Below, piece after piece: positions 1-12,976 of a stretch of 64,000 nt of DNA. The stretch's first letter is position 1; each line of letters begins with the position of its first letter. The position numbers were made by a program, and so were the translations under genes. The notes below the pieces were generated by a model that saw nothing but the letters and a program-made list of their open reading frames with translations, ran no database searches and was not told the DNA's origin. The stretch is from Monoraphidium neglectum (lineage: Eukaryota; Chlorophyta; Chlorophyceae; Sphaeropleales; Selenastraceae), in NCBI RefSeq assembly GCF_000611645.1, contig NW_014013614.1, positions 1 through 64,000 on the forward strand. Direction: 5' to 3'.

Positions 1-1149
<1,149 letters not shown>

Positions 1150-2557
1150 AGATTGAATGACAGCCTCTCACGGCGTCTGAGAGCGCTCGGCAGTAAGAGG
1201 TGCGATCTGTCTGTGCAGCGGCGAGCTTCAATTCCAGTTGTCAACGCATGTTTATATCGCCGATGGCACAGTGCACTGGCGCATTGGGACGTCGGTGGCG
1301 ACTGGTCACTGCAACACTGGCGCACTTGCTGGGTGCACGCCAGAGCCGCAATGCAAAGTTCTCGCTGGGACAGAAAGGTGCACATGCGAATGGTCAACAT
1401 GTGAATTCATGTTGCTTTTTTGAGGGTGGTGATCGGGCTAGGCGTGCATGGGTGCACTAGATGGGCTGAGGTGTGTGGTGCTGCATCGCTAGTACGCTGC
1501 ATTGACCGGTGCTTGACCGACATAACGCTGGCGTGAGAGCATGGTCGACTCACTGTACAGGCGAACGTTTACCAAGGTTCAATTGTGAGAATGCAAGCGT
1601 GGCGTGCGGAGGCTGCGTCAGTCAAAGGCACCGTGCAGGGCGGCACGTCGATTGGATGGCGGGCTGGGTGCGCCGTCTGGTCAGACAGCGTTTGCCCATT
1701 GAGTCATAGAAAGGGCACAAGTACAAAAATAGTATGGTATGTGTGACAGTTTAGATGTGCCTTGATTTGCCAATTCATGTCATGGGTCGTGGTGCGCTTG
1801 AACAAAGTCGCTTCGTGCCTGTCTAGGGCCTGCCTGACTAAGCGACAAGCATCTGCACCTCTGCAAAATTAGCTGCCCAAGTCTGATTTGCCGCAACCCA
1901 CACCGAGACGAGATGAGGGCAACAAGGGCATGAAAGCAAAAACTGGGCTCGGCTGCAAGAGGGCTGTGGCAATGGCCCCGCCTTGAGCAGCACACAGCCA
2001 CCAGAACACCAGCCATGCATTGCTGCCAGGGGCGGCCATGTAGGCCCACGCAGTAGACGGACCGCTACCCATCCGCCTCAACAGCGCGTGTCAAAAGCTA
2101 ACATGTGCTGTGCGCACTGCGGCAGGAGCTGATGCGTCAGCACCTCGCGCCCTTCGCGCGCTCTTGGACCGACGACGGGGCCTCCTGACCATTGCGGCCG
2201 GCACACTGCCCACCCACCCAGGAAGAAGAAGGGCAGGGGGTCCTGACTCCCCAGACACACAAACAGGGGATGGCCATGCATAAAGTCCGGCGTTCACAGG
2301 GACCCCTAGCTGGGGCCAACCGTCTCGCCATACTGTACGTGTGTAATGTGTCCTGCAAAAACCGGCCACACCAACTACTAGCAGCACCTCGGTGTCAGTC
2401 TCGCAATCATGACCGCTGGTTGCCAAGCCCACAGGACTGCTGGTGACAGCTGACCTGTGTGACAGCCTCAGCCGCCGCTGCTTCTCTGCAGCCGCTGCGG
2501 CTGCTCTGGCTGCCGCCGCAGCTGCAGACCAGTGGCGGTGTCGCGGTGCTGGCAGGA
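1150..2557. other. Intergenic, no gene seen
   Basis: This stretch holds the upstream region of the arginyl-tRNA synthetase gene and the 3' flank of the HECT gene, both read leftward. Short open frames here have no recognisable domain, no coding-like composition and no convincing splice structure. A Pro/Ala-rich GCC/GCT-dense patch at about 2460-2530 is low complexity. Confidence 0.5.
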
Positions 2558-5500
2558 TCAGCTCAGCGCCATGTACCTGCAGACGTGTGGGCGTCGTGGT
2601 AGAGTTTCAGGGACAGGACACGACAGGTTGGAGCGCAATGTGTGTTGAATGATGCCGCAGATGGCCTCTCCAGACCCGCCTCAGCCTGCCGCGATGCTCA
2701 ACATTGACGACAGCAATCCCACAGCTCGCTCAGCATCCCACAGGGCCCCGGCCCCTCACATCCCAGTGCCCCGGCCCCCCCGATGTACACCCCCACGACC
2801 GGCCTCACCCCTGGCCCATGGTGATTGCAGTGACCACCTTCTCGCGCAGCTCCTCATAGCTGCGATACCTCGGCAGGTCCAGCTGACGGAAGCAGGTGTG
2901 CGCTGCCGGCAGCCGCGCGGTCCTGTCGGTGCGGTCGTACATGCGGTCGACGCTGACAATGTGGAACGCCGGCTCCAGGGACGCAAAGCCCTCGACGGGC
3001 ATGCCGTCAGAGCCGCTCCAGAACTGCAGCAGCTGGCGGCGCTGTACGTCGTCAAAGGACTCCACCGCGGCCCAGAACCACTGGACCTGGTCCTCCTTGC
3101 CTGTGTAGCCGTCCTCGTACTTGCAGCTGGAGCGCAGGTCACTGATGTCGATGGCCTGTTTTCAACAGGAGCACAAGGAAGATTGAGCCGGCACAAAAAG
3201 CAGGCGCCCAGCGTCATGAGGGGTGCTGGTTGGAGCAAGCAAGCTGTCCGCGCAATGTCGCCCTGGTACGGCTGCGATTTTTTTGCATTGCCGAGGGCTC
3301 GTACGGCGGCGGCGTGCCTACCCCGCTCCGGCCAGATCCAGCTGTCGCAGCCGCACCCAAAGTCAGCCTGTCCCGATCCCCGGGGGCGCACCTGCTCCCC
3401 GCAGACCAGCAGCTGCAGCTCCAGGGGCGTGAAGCCGTACTTGTCCACCAGCTCGCGCGGCACCAGGGAGTGGAAGGCGTCGATGACGGCGCTCATCTGC
3501 GTCTCCACTGCGCCCATCAGCATCTTCTGGGCCTTCAGCAGCACGTACTCGCGCTTGTTGGCGTTGGTCACGCGCACGTGGCTGCCGCCGGGCTTGAGCG
3601 GGATGCTCGCCTCCACCTTGGTGCTGCTGTCGCCGCTGAAGGGGCTCGCACCGCTGGGCAGCGCAGGCACCTCGGGCTCGTCCTTGCCGCCGCCGCCGCG
3701 CCGCGTGTGTGTGAAGCTCCAGGCGAAGGTCTCGAATATGAGGCCGTCGATGTCAAGCTCCAGGATCTGCAGCAGCGACCTGAACTCTGTGGGGTCGAGG
3801 GCCTGCAGGTCCAGCAGGCTCAGGGGGATGCCCAGCATCAGCTTCCAGAAGGGCTCGCAGAAACGCAGGTTGAGGGAGATGGGGCCCAGCTCCTTGGCGC
3901 GCGCCGCGCTCTCGAGCAGCGCCTTGGCCATGAACATGCCCACAAAGTGGAAGCGCTTGAGGTGGCTGGGGCTGGACGACAGCGGGTTGACGTAGAGCTG
4001 GTTCGTGTTGGGACCCCCCGCCCAGAAGAGGTCCAGGCTGCCGCGCGACAGGGCTGAGCAGATGCACGAGAACCACTCGCGCGTCACGCCGCCGCTGTCC
4101 ATGCCGGCCTCGCCGATGAACGTCACCTTGAGCGGCTGCCGCCATACATTCTGGCCCTTGCCGCTGAACGTGTTGACGCTGTCCTTGAAGCAGCGGCTGC
4201 GGCGCACCTCAATCTGGAGGCGGGGAGGGCGGGCAGTGGTCCAAGTGTGGGGGGTGGCGTTTCAGTGGTGCTGTTGAGTTGAAGAGCGAAGCAGCCTGCC
4301 TGGCCGACCACTTAGTCAAAACCTGCTGCTGCTTTTGGCTCGGTGACACCGCCTTTGCTGGTCTTGTAATGTGCTTGCTCTGGCCGGCTACACGAGCGAT
4401 GCGGCACAGCACAGGTGCGAGCGTGGCAAGAGCAGCTCGGCGGTCATGGTTCCCCTGTCAGCTGCTGACCAGGCCCCTCACCTTGTGGATCGGGCCCTCC
4501 GCTGCCAGCTTGGCTGCCTCCTCGATGAACAGCCGCCGCCGCACCTTGAAGTCCTGGCGCACCCAGCGCCGCCCCCCGCTGCCGCCGGGGATGGAGCCGG
4601 GAGCCGCCAGGGGCACCAGCAGCAGCTCCTCCACCGCCTCCCAAGACACTGCCGCAGCGCCCAGTGCAGCCAGCCGCGTTTTGAGCGCGGCCAGCGCAGG
4701 CAGCACGTCACGCTCCAGGCTCGTGCCAAAAATGCCACCATCGGCCTGGCTGCTGCCAATGCTGCCGCTGCCCTTGCTGCCCGTGCCCCCTGCCGCGCCG
4801 CCGCTGACGCTCTCCGCGCAGCGCAGCGCCATGCGTGCCATGTCCTCGCCGATAGACACCACCTCCTGCCCTGCTGCTGGCGTGCGGGGCACGAGGTTGA
4901 ACAGCGTGCCCGCGCGCAGGGCCTGCCGCACTGTCCCCAGCAGGCCGGTGGGCTGCTGCTCCGTCAGCAGCTGCAGCAGGACAACCGCAAAGCCGTACAG
5001 CGGGTCAAACACTGCCGCGCCGCCGCACTCTGCCCCTGCTTCACTGGTGCCGGCCCGCGGGCCGGTTCTCGCGCCGCTGCCAAACATTTGGGAGGGGTGG
5101 ATGTAGGGCATCAGCTGCTCCTGCGCCTCGCAGATGCGCGCGCCCATTGGTGCCAAGCCCAGGCTGAACTCGAGCTGCGCCAGCATGGCTGGCACCAGGC
5201 TGAGCTTGGCGGCGCCGCTGCCAGCCGCCAGCTGCATGGCCGACGGCGCGACCATATGCGCCACTGCCAGGGGCGACAGCGGCGCTGCGAGCGCGGGGCT
5301 GTCGCAGGCAAGTGCACCGTCGTCCAGGCCCGCGCAGGGCGCAAGACGCTGCACCGTCTGCAAGTAGGCGAGCGCGGCGCCGGCGTCCGCTGCTATGGCC
5401 ACTGCGTGCTGCCACGACAGCAAGCCGCGATCGAGGCGCGCTGCCAGGCTGGTGTCGCCGTGGCGCTCCTCCACCACCCACAGCGTGCACCCGCCCTCCA

Positions 5501-8308
5501 ACAATCGGTCCTCAGCGCCGCCGCCACCGTCGCTGCCGTTTCCGCCTTCACCGCTGCTGTCATCCCCGCCGCTGTCCTCATCCATCGGCGTCGCTGCGTC
5601 GTCTGGCTGGATGCACGCCCCCAGGATGGCCGCCACGTTGGGGTGGGCGCAGCAGAAGCGGCTGCAGGCGCGCTGCAGCTCCAGGGCACTGACAGGCTGC
5701 GGCAGCGCGAGCCGCCACACGCGGCAGGGGGTGCCCTTGTAGGCGCCTGCAAAAACGTTGGTGTCGCCGACGCGCACCGCAGTCGATCCGCGCACAACCT
5801 TGGTCACTTCCGCCCCGCTCAGCTGCTGCACGCCCAGCGCAGCCAGCAGCTCCGCGCCGCCTGCACTGCGGTCCGGGTACACTGCGGTGCCGATCTTGCC
5901 GCCGCTGCTGAGGCTGTCTGCCGCGGCCAGCTTCTCGGCCATGGTGCCGCCACCGTTGCCGGCGACCGCCTTGCCGCCGCCACCCAGGACGGCGAGCTCA
6001 TCCTCCTCATCCACCAAGTCTCCACACTGCCCTCCACCAGCTGGGCTGCGTGCGCCGGGTTGTGGCGACCCGCGCGTGACGCGGCGGTGCGCCTTGGTGT
6101 CGCGGATGACGGCGCGCGTGTCGTCGGGCACCGAGCCGCGCCCGCCAGCCGCGCTGGCGGTGCCGCGCTGCAGCGTGGCCTCGAGCTCCGCGATGCGCGC
6201 CATGGCGCCCGCCATGCGCTGCTGCAGCTCCTGCAGCTCAAAGCTGCGCAGGTGGCCAACCTCGCCCTGCGATTGCCGCGTGGGTGGGGCCCAGCAGTGA
6301 TGCAGGTCCTGGACAACCTGTCCAGAAGCGACGACTGCCTTGGTGGTCATTCTGGCTGCCGGTCGGGACCCGCACTTGCGCGTGTGAGCGCCCCTCAATT
6401 GCTGCGAGCCGAAGTAATCACAGCCTGCCACTGCACCATCAGGCGGCTGCAAGCAGCTGCCCTCACCCTCCTCACCCCCACATTATCCTGCGCACCTTGG
6501 CCTGCTCGAGCCCCTTCCTGTGCTCCCGCGCCTTGATGCGCGAGATGGCCTCCTGCACCTCCCAGGGCGTGGGGTCCTCCAGCTCCCCAAAGTCTCCCGA
6601 CACCTTGGCCAGGACAGACCGCACAAAGTTGTGGGGGTCAGCCCCGCCGCCGCGCGTCAGCAGCAGCAGCTCCTCCTCCAGCACCACCACGGCGCGGCCG
6701 CTGGGCTTCAGCAGGCTGAGGAACGTCGGCAGGTCCTCCTCGCTGACGCTGGTGTCGCAGTACAGCGCGTCGTACTGCACGCCCTCCGTGCACTCGGGCA
6801 CCAGCACGTTGCCCAGGCTCAGCACAGCCCCCGACAACGCCTCGACCGCATTGCTGGCCGCGGCGGCCGCCGGCGTCGCAGCGGCAACAAGGTGGTTGCT
6901 GGACGGCAGCCGCTCGCGCAGGCGCCGCAGGTTGCCGCGCGCGCCCTCCAGGCGGCTGGCGACGCACTCGATGCCGTGCACCGCGCTGCCGGGGCCCACC
7001 ATCATCGCGGCCACCGCCGCTACGTAGCCGCTGCCGCAGCCAACGTCTAGGAAAGAGCGGCCGGGCGCCAAGTCAAGCGCCTCCAGCGCGGTCGCCACTA
7101 CGCTGGGCGGCGGCATGGTGAGCGTGCTGCCATCCGGCATGCGGACCGTCACTTTCTGGTCCCTGCGGAGACAGGTGCACGCGTAAGAGGCGGGAATGCG
7201 AAGGCTTGACTTTGTGACTGGTCAATGGCCCAGGGCACGGAATGGACGGGGCTGCAAGTGGCGCAAGGTCGTCGCATCTTGGCCTTTGCACCTGGAACCC
7301 AGCTCATGCATTTGCCTACCCCTCGTTCCCCCGCGCTAGGCACGCATGCGCGTCGTCGCGCTGCAGCCTGCTTGCAGAAATGCACCTGAACGCCTCGCGG
7401 TGGCGATCGCGCGGCACAAAGAGGTCTCGGGGCACCAGCAGCATCGCGGCCTCCGCGCGCGGGTTGTTGAGGTGGCCCTTGGCCTTGAGGATGTTGACCA
7501 GCTCCTCCGCGGTGTGCTCCATCTTGCCGATGGGGCCGGGCGCCAGCACCGCCGACTGGCGCGGGCTGGTGAGCGTGAGCGCGGCGTGCAGGGGCCCCTT
7601 GACGTTGGCGATGGTGCCGATGCTGTGGCCGCCGGATGAGAAGCGCAGGGTGCCCTCCTTGAGGTCTAGCGTGAGGGTGATCTCGCAGCGGCCCTCGTGG
7701 AAGGTGAACATGGGGCCCGCCTTGCCCTTGTGGCGCGCAGTGCTGCCGCGGCAGGGCTTGGCGACTGCCTGCCACTGGCTGAGGTTTGACACGTGGAAGT
7801 AGCGGCCGTTGACGTAGATGTAGCCGTAATAGTCCAGCCCGATGCCGCAGCCCTCCTGGCCGATGGAGTGGTTGAGGTCCATGCCCGCTGGCGCCACGCC
7901 CACCAAGAAGTTGGTGGATAGCCCATCTGAGGGCTGCTCCAGGCGCACCACCCAGCTGTGCACCTCGGTCTTGGAGTACTCGCGCATCCCCAGGACCGTG
8001 GCCTGGCCCAGGAAGCTGTCCAGCGCGGCGGCGGGCTTGAGCGTGGCCACGCTTCCGTCTGCGCTGATGTTGGCCCAGGGTGAGGCCCTGAGCGCGTTCC
8101 ACTTGAGGGAGAGCGCGAGGTCAAGGAACATGCTGCTGCTGTGGAGGGTGATGGAGTCCATGATGTTGTCCAGGGAGATGTAGGGCCACACCTCCTCTGC
8201 GGGGTGGGTTGTTTACGGGGAGGGGAGGCCAGGGGGAATTGGTGGGCCCAGGCGCAGGATGGGATGTTGGGTTGTTGCGGTGTGCGACAGCCAGACGTAT
8301 GCCTTGGC

Positions 8309-8354
<46 letters not shown>

Positions 8355-11300
8355 TGTGTGCGCACGTGCGCAATCGCGCGCACCAACAGTCGCACGGCAT
8401 GCACCTGGTGGTGCAATACAAATCAGATGTCACGGCCAGGCCAACCGCACTCATCCTGACAAAAATTGAAGTGCGCAGAGGGCCGTGGGCCCCCACCCTC
8501 ACCAGGGAGGCCATCTCCAGCACCCTGCAGCACGCCGTTCTTGTAAAAGGCGATGTGGCGCGACGTGGCGTCCATGTCAAGCTGCACTGTCACCAGGTCG
8601 CCCTCCGCGTACGGCTCTGCGCAGCGCGTGACCAGCTTGCCTGCCAGGGAGCATCGCATGGGGTCGCGGGGCTCAAACACAGGAGCGTGTGGGTTGCTGG
8701 TGAACAATGCCCACAGCTGGGGACTGTTGGGCCCACCAAATAATTGCACAGCCTGGCCGCCAAAAAGGAAATGCAACCCAGCCCCACAGAGTCTCTGGAC
8801 CCACCTGCGACGCGGATGGTGCCATTGGAGAGGTAGTAGGTGCGGCTCTTCATCTCCTGGGGGTCCGCGTTGAGGTCGTGGCCGCCTACTGTGACGCCAA
8901 TGAAGAGGTTGCTGTCTTCCACGTGGTTCACGTACACGTTCCAGCTGTGCTGCCCGCTCGCAACGCACAGCGTGCCCAGTACGGTGGCATAGTCGCCGCC
9001 TTCGTTGCTCATCTTGGTCACAGTGAGGCCGTCGATGACGTGCAGGTCGCGCCCAGCACGCACCTCGTCCCAGCGCAGCTCGCCTGGCAGGGTTCAAGGG
9101 ATTGGAGAAATTAGCAGAGTTGCGTGTATGAGTCAACCGGGTTGCTTGCCAGCTTGGCTGGATCCGCTCTAGGCACAACATCACTCGTGCATCTGACAGC
9201 TACATAGACACACCCGTGCTGCCCTCCCCTTCCCATGCGTGTTTCAAAATGTTCTTGCCAGCGCCACCTCCTACCCCCCAGCTCACCCGTATACTCCCCC
9301 ATGTTGAGCACAGTGGGGCGGTTCTGGATGGTCACCTTGCTCTCCTCGCTGGCCAGCGTGACCGCCGCCACCAGGGGCCCAGTGACGCCCGTGAAAGCCT
9401 CCCCCAAGTGGACGCCGTTACGGCTGAAGCGCAGTGTGCCGCGCCCAAGATCCATGCCCACCGTCAGAACATCGCCGTTTTTGAATGCCGCTGTGGGGCA
9501 AGTAGGCAAGCATCATGGGGCGCGTCAGCTGGGAGGCTTCTAAACGCCGTGGTTACCTTTGCCAGCGGACTCCAGCAGTTCGTTGGGTGCCCTCTGCAGA
9601 TACGCCACCCCCAGCAGTGCTGAGCGCGGCCCCTGACAACGAGGCCACATACCCTGCCACAGGGCCCCCCACGCCCCGCCACACCCTCACATGTGAACTC
9701 CTCCTCGCGGCCGCCAAAGCGGCGATCGCCGTCGCTGTGCAGCGCCCAGCCGCAGCCAGCGTCGCCGACGCATTTGGCCGTGTCCATGGTGGGCGCCGCG
9801 ACGCCGACCCAGATGCCGTCTGGCCCGAGGCTGTCCAGGATGACGTGGAACTCGTGGCAGCCGCGGTCCGCGTACAGGATGGTGCCCGTCACAGTGGAGG
9901 CGGCCGCGCTGCTGCTCTTGGTGGCCGTGAGGCAGTTGGAGGACAGCTCCAGGTCAGCGCCGCGGCCCACGGTGTCCCACTCCATGTCCGCGAGGGTGCG
10001 CGGCGTGCGGTTGAGCGGCAGCGTGTAGGAGCCTGCAGGGGCAAGGAGGGGCACATGGCGCGGTAGAATGTGGGGCCCACCTGGAGGGATGAGCCCTGGG
10101 TCCATTAGGCCCGTGCGTTGCAGAGGCTGTACGCCAGGAAAAGGGTCCCCGCTTGTTCATGACGGTGCCAACCTTGTCGCTCGTGAGCTCTCGCTTCCTC
10201 AGCCTCCCCAACGCTCACACCGCTCACCCAGCAGTGTGATCTGGTCCAGCTCACTGTCCATCGACACAAAGGGGTAGAGCCGGCCACGGATGCCGCGCGC
10301 TCGGCCCTGTTCGATGCCATTGCGCAAGAACACAATCTCGCCCTGCCCAGGGTTACGGAGCGCAAGCAGGAGGCGTGGAGGTTGGGGTGGAAGGCGCAAA
10401 GTTTGGAGGCGTAAAAGCTAAAGCCAAGAATTTTGCTACTTACAATAGCTTCCGGGACCACAAAGTGTTGCAAGACATGATACTGGTGCAGCCATTAGCC
10501 AAACACAAAACCCCGCTGCCATTGATGTTCAGCCCGAATCCCCCAAACCCCCAAAACACCAAAGCTGGCCGCAGATGTCAGCGCCTCCCGGACAGCGCCC
10601 ACCTGGTCTGCGTCCAGCACGACACCCACGATGTCGCCCTTTGTGAAGTTGGCATTGCTGGTTGCCACGCGCCGGCCGCCCACGCGGATGACGCCGTTGC
10701 TGAGGTAGTAGGTGCGGTCACGCAGGTCCTGGGGGCGTTTCAAGGTACATCCAGGTGCGGAGGGTCGAGCTTGAGATGCAGCCACTTGTGGGGCAAAGGA
10801 AGAGTCATCATGGAGGCCATGATCACCGACGCCCCGCATGTCTCGCTTGCCATCTCAGCCACGCAAGCTTTACGCGCCCTTCATGCATCGCCCCGCTCCC
10901 AACATCGCCCTGTGTCCTGTGGTCCCCACGCACCTGCGGGTCCTGGTCCAGCGGCATGCACCCCCTGCAGACGCCGATGAAGATGCTGTCCGGCTCGCTG
11001 AGGTGGTTGACCTTGACCAGCCACAGGTGCACCCCCGAGATGAAGCCCTGGTTGGCCAGCACCGTGGAGTAGTCGCCAAACACCTCAGACACCTTCTGCA
11101 CCGAGCGCCCGCTGATGCGCAGGTCGCCGCTGCAGGCCTCCGCATTCCACTCCAGGTCAAGCTGCTGCAGCTTGGTGATGTTGACCAGCCCCGCCTGCAG
11201 GTGCTGGTTGGCTCCCTGCAGGAAGGCCAGCGCGGGCGAGATGGGCGCCACCAGCCCGGTAAACGCGCTGCCCAGCAGGTGGCCGTTGCGGAAGAATTTG

Positions 11301-12976
11301 GCGTAGCCGCCGATCAGGTCCAGGTCCACCGTGATGCAGCAGTGGTTGCTGCTGCTCTCGACCACCTGAACGCAGCCGTCATGCGGCGGCGGTGCGCTTG
11401 AGGCCGCCGTGACCCCGGCGCTGCCCGGCAGCTTCACCCACACGCCCCACTTGCCGCGGGGCACGTCAGCGACGGCATCGGTGGCGCTCGCTGCAGGTGC
11501 TGCAGCCGCCTGCGCACCAAACGGCAAAATTGGTGACTGAGCCACAGCAGCGGCTGCAGCTGCAGCCGCTGCCGCAGCTGGGACGGCCGCTGTGCCGCTG
11601 CCACCGCCGCCACCGCCGCTGGCTGCTGAGGGGGATGCGCCCGGGGCCGCCTGCTGCTGCGCCGCGCCAAGAGCGCGACCCGCGAGCGCCTGTGGCAGCG
11701 ATGCAGCCAGGATGCTGCTGCTGGGCGCCTGGGTGTGCTCCGAGCTGACGAGGCCCACGAACACGTGGCCTGGGTGCGGCCCCATGTTGTCCAGCTGCAC
11801 CGTCCAGCGGTGGCGGCCGCCTGTGAAGGTGGTGGACCCGTGGAACTCGCCAACGCCGGCCGCGTTGGTGGCCGCGGTGGTGTTGTACTTGACGCATGTG
11901 TCGAGGTCCGCCATCTGGATGTCGGCGGTGGCGCTGGTGGGCGAGTACCACGTGAACAGCGGGCTGGGCGTGAGCGCCTCGTGCAGCGACACCACCATGC
12001 CGGGCTGCGCCGTGATGAAGGGGTACATCTGCAGCGCCGCAATGCTCGCGCACGGCAGCGCCGCGCGCATCAGCGGCGTGTCATTGTGCGCGAGGGTCAC
12101 CATGATGACTGGCTGACCGTCCTCCTTGGGGGACAGGTCCATGGACAGGATGTCGCCGCGCGCAGGGCGCGCCACGCACGCAGTGGCGCAAATGGCATAG
12201 AGCGCCTTGCGCGACGGATTGTCCACGCTCATTGCCGTCACGGGGCTGGCCTTGTTGGGGCCGTGAGGGCCGGCCGCCGCGGCGCCAAAAGATCCCATGG
12301 GCAGGGGGCTGCTGCTGCTGGCCCTGCCACTGGCGTTTGCCGCTGTGCGCGTTGGGCTGCCTGGCACAGGCGAGGCGCTGCTCCCGCCGCCGGCACCGGC
12401 AGGGTGCACGACGACGTTGGTGTTGGCCAGCGCCGGGCAGGGCCGCAGGGCTGCCAGGCCCCAGGTCAGACTGAGGCCAGGGGCGGGAAACATGGCAGGG
12501 TGCTCTTGAAACACAAAGGCACGGTCAGCGGCGAGTGACAGCTTGGCAGTGGGGCGGCCCTACGCATGCATCAAAAAGATCATGGGCCCAGTCCAGCCTG
12601 TTGGTTGGGCTGGTCCTCTCGTTGCTCATACCCGCTTGAACGCACAAATCTACCTCTCTCCCTCCCTCAGCCTACATCGCCAAACTTGTGCGCACCTGTC
12701 GACAGGGCCGTGCTGCAGATCGTCCACGCGCAGCTTGATTGTGAGGCCGCCGCAGTAAGCCACAAACTTCATGACCTCCAGCTCCATCACGCCGTAGCAT
12801 TCCTTTGGGGCGGCACTGCGGCTGGGCTGCGTGATCTTCTGGCACTCGATCGTCAGCGCCTGGCTTGACAGCGGCCGCGACCAACCGGGGATAATGGCGG
12901 TGCTCTTGTGCACCGGGGCGGGCGGTCGTGGCGCCGCAGGCCCTCCAGCGGCTGGGGCAGGGGCGGCGGCTGCCAT
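2558..12976 (-). CDS. Giant SPRY(x5)-PCMT-like-pseudokinase-HECT E3 ubiquitin ligase
   Basis: The model has 14 phase-consistent exons: 12976-12696, 12470-10934, 10728-10603, 10342-10228, 10032-9691, 9490-9287, 9083-8805, 8640-8503, 8196-7386, 7162-6496, 6266-4482, 4213-3392, 3155-2809 and 2576-2558, about 2,490 residues. Order of domains: N-terminal region; five SPRY-type beta-sandwich modules (about 150-1220); a PCMT-like domain (about 1225-1470; SAM motif FLDVGCGSGYVAA); a short coiled segment (about 1505-1540); a TKL-like kinase fold (about 1650-1980) lacking recognisable VAVK lysine, HRD and DFG; and a C-terminal HECT domain (about 2070-2490). The HECT part has GGVTREWF and the catalytic Cys in LPAAHTCFRQLDLP near residue 2457. 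The exon at 8196-7386 contains both SPRY and the PCMT start, and the exon at 6266-4482 contains both kinase-like and HECT-start sequence, so the domains belong to one gene. The start is uncertain: the ATG at 12976 has a strong ACCATGG context, but the frame stays open upstream. Expected role: ubiquitin transfer, with SPRY modules binding substrates. Confidence 0.83.
8311..8352. repeat. (GT)21 microsatellite in an intron of the HECT gene
   Basis: An uninterrupted GT dinucleotide run lies in the intron between the exons ending at 8503 and beginning at 8196 on the minus strand, where the transcript reads (CA)n. It is followed by an imperfect GTGAGTGTGTG tail. Confidence 0.95.

Noticed and set aside
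4371..6536. 721-codon plus-strand open frame
   Set aside because: It lies antisense to the pseudokinase/HECT exon; GC-rich codon bias keeps the opposite frame open. No domain is recognisable.
8311..8352. Possible telomere-like or CRISPR-like array at the GT tract
   Set aside because: It is a plain dinucleotide microsatellite without spacers or telomeric units; the same holds for 15573-15597 and 52410-52450.
10823..12538. Plus-strand open frames of 187-267 codons across the first SPRY exon
   Set aside because: Shadows of the minus-strand SPRY exon with Arg/Pro/Ala-rich composition and no known motif.
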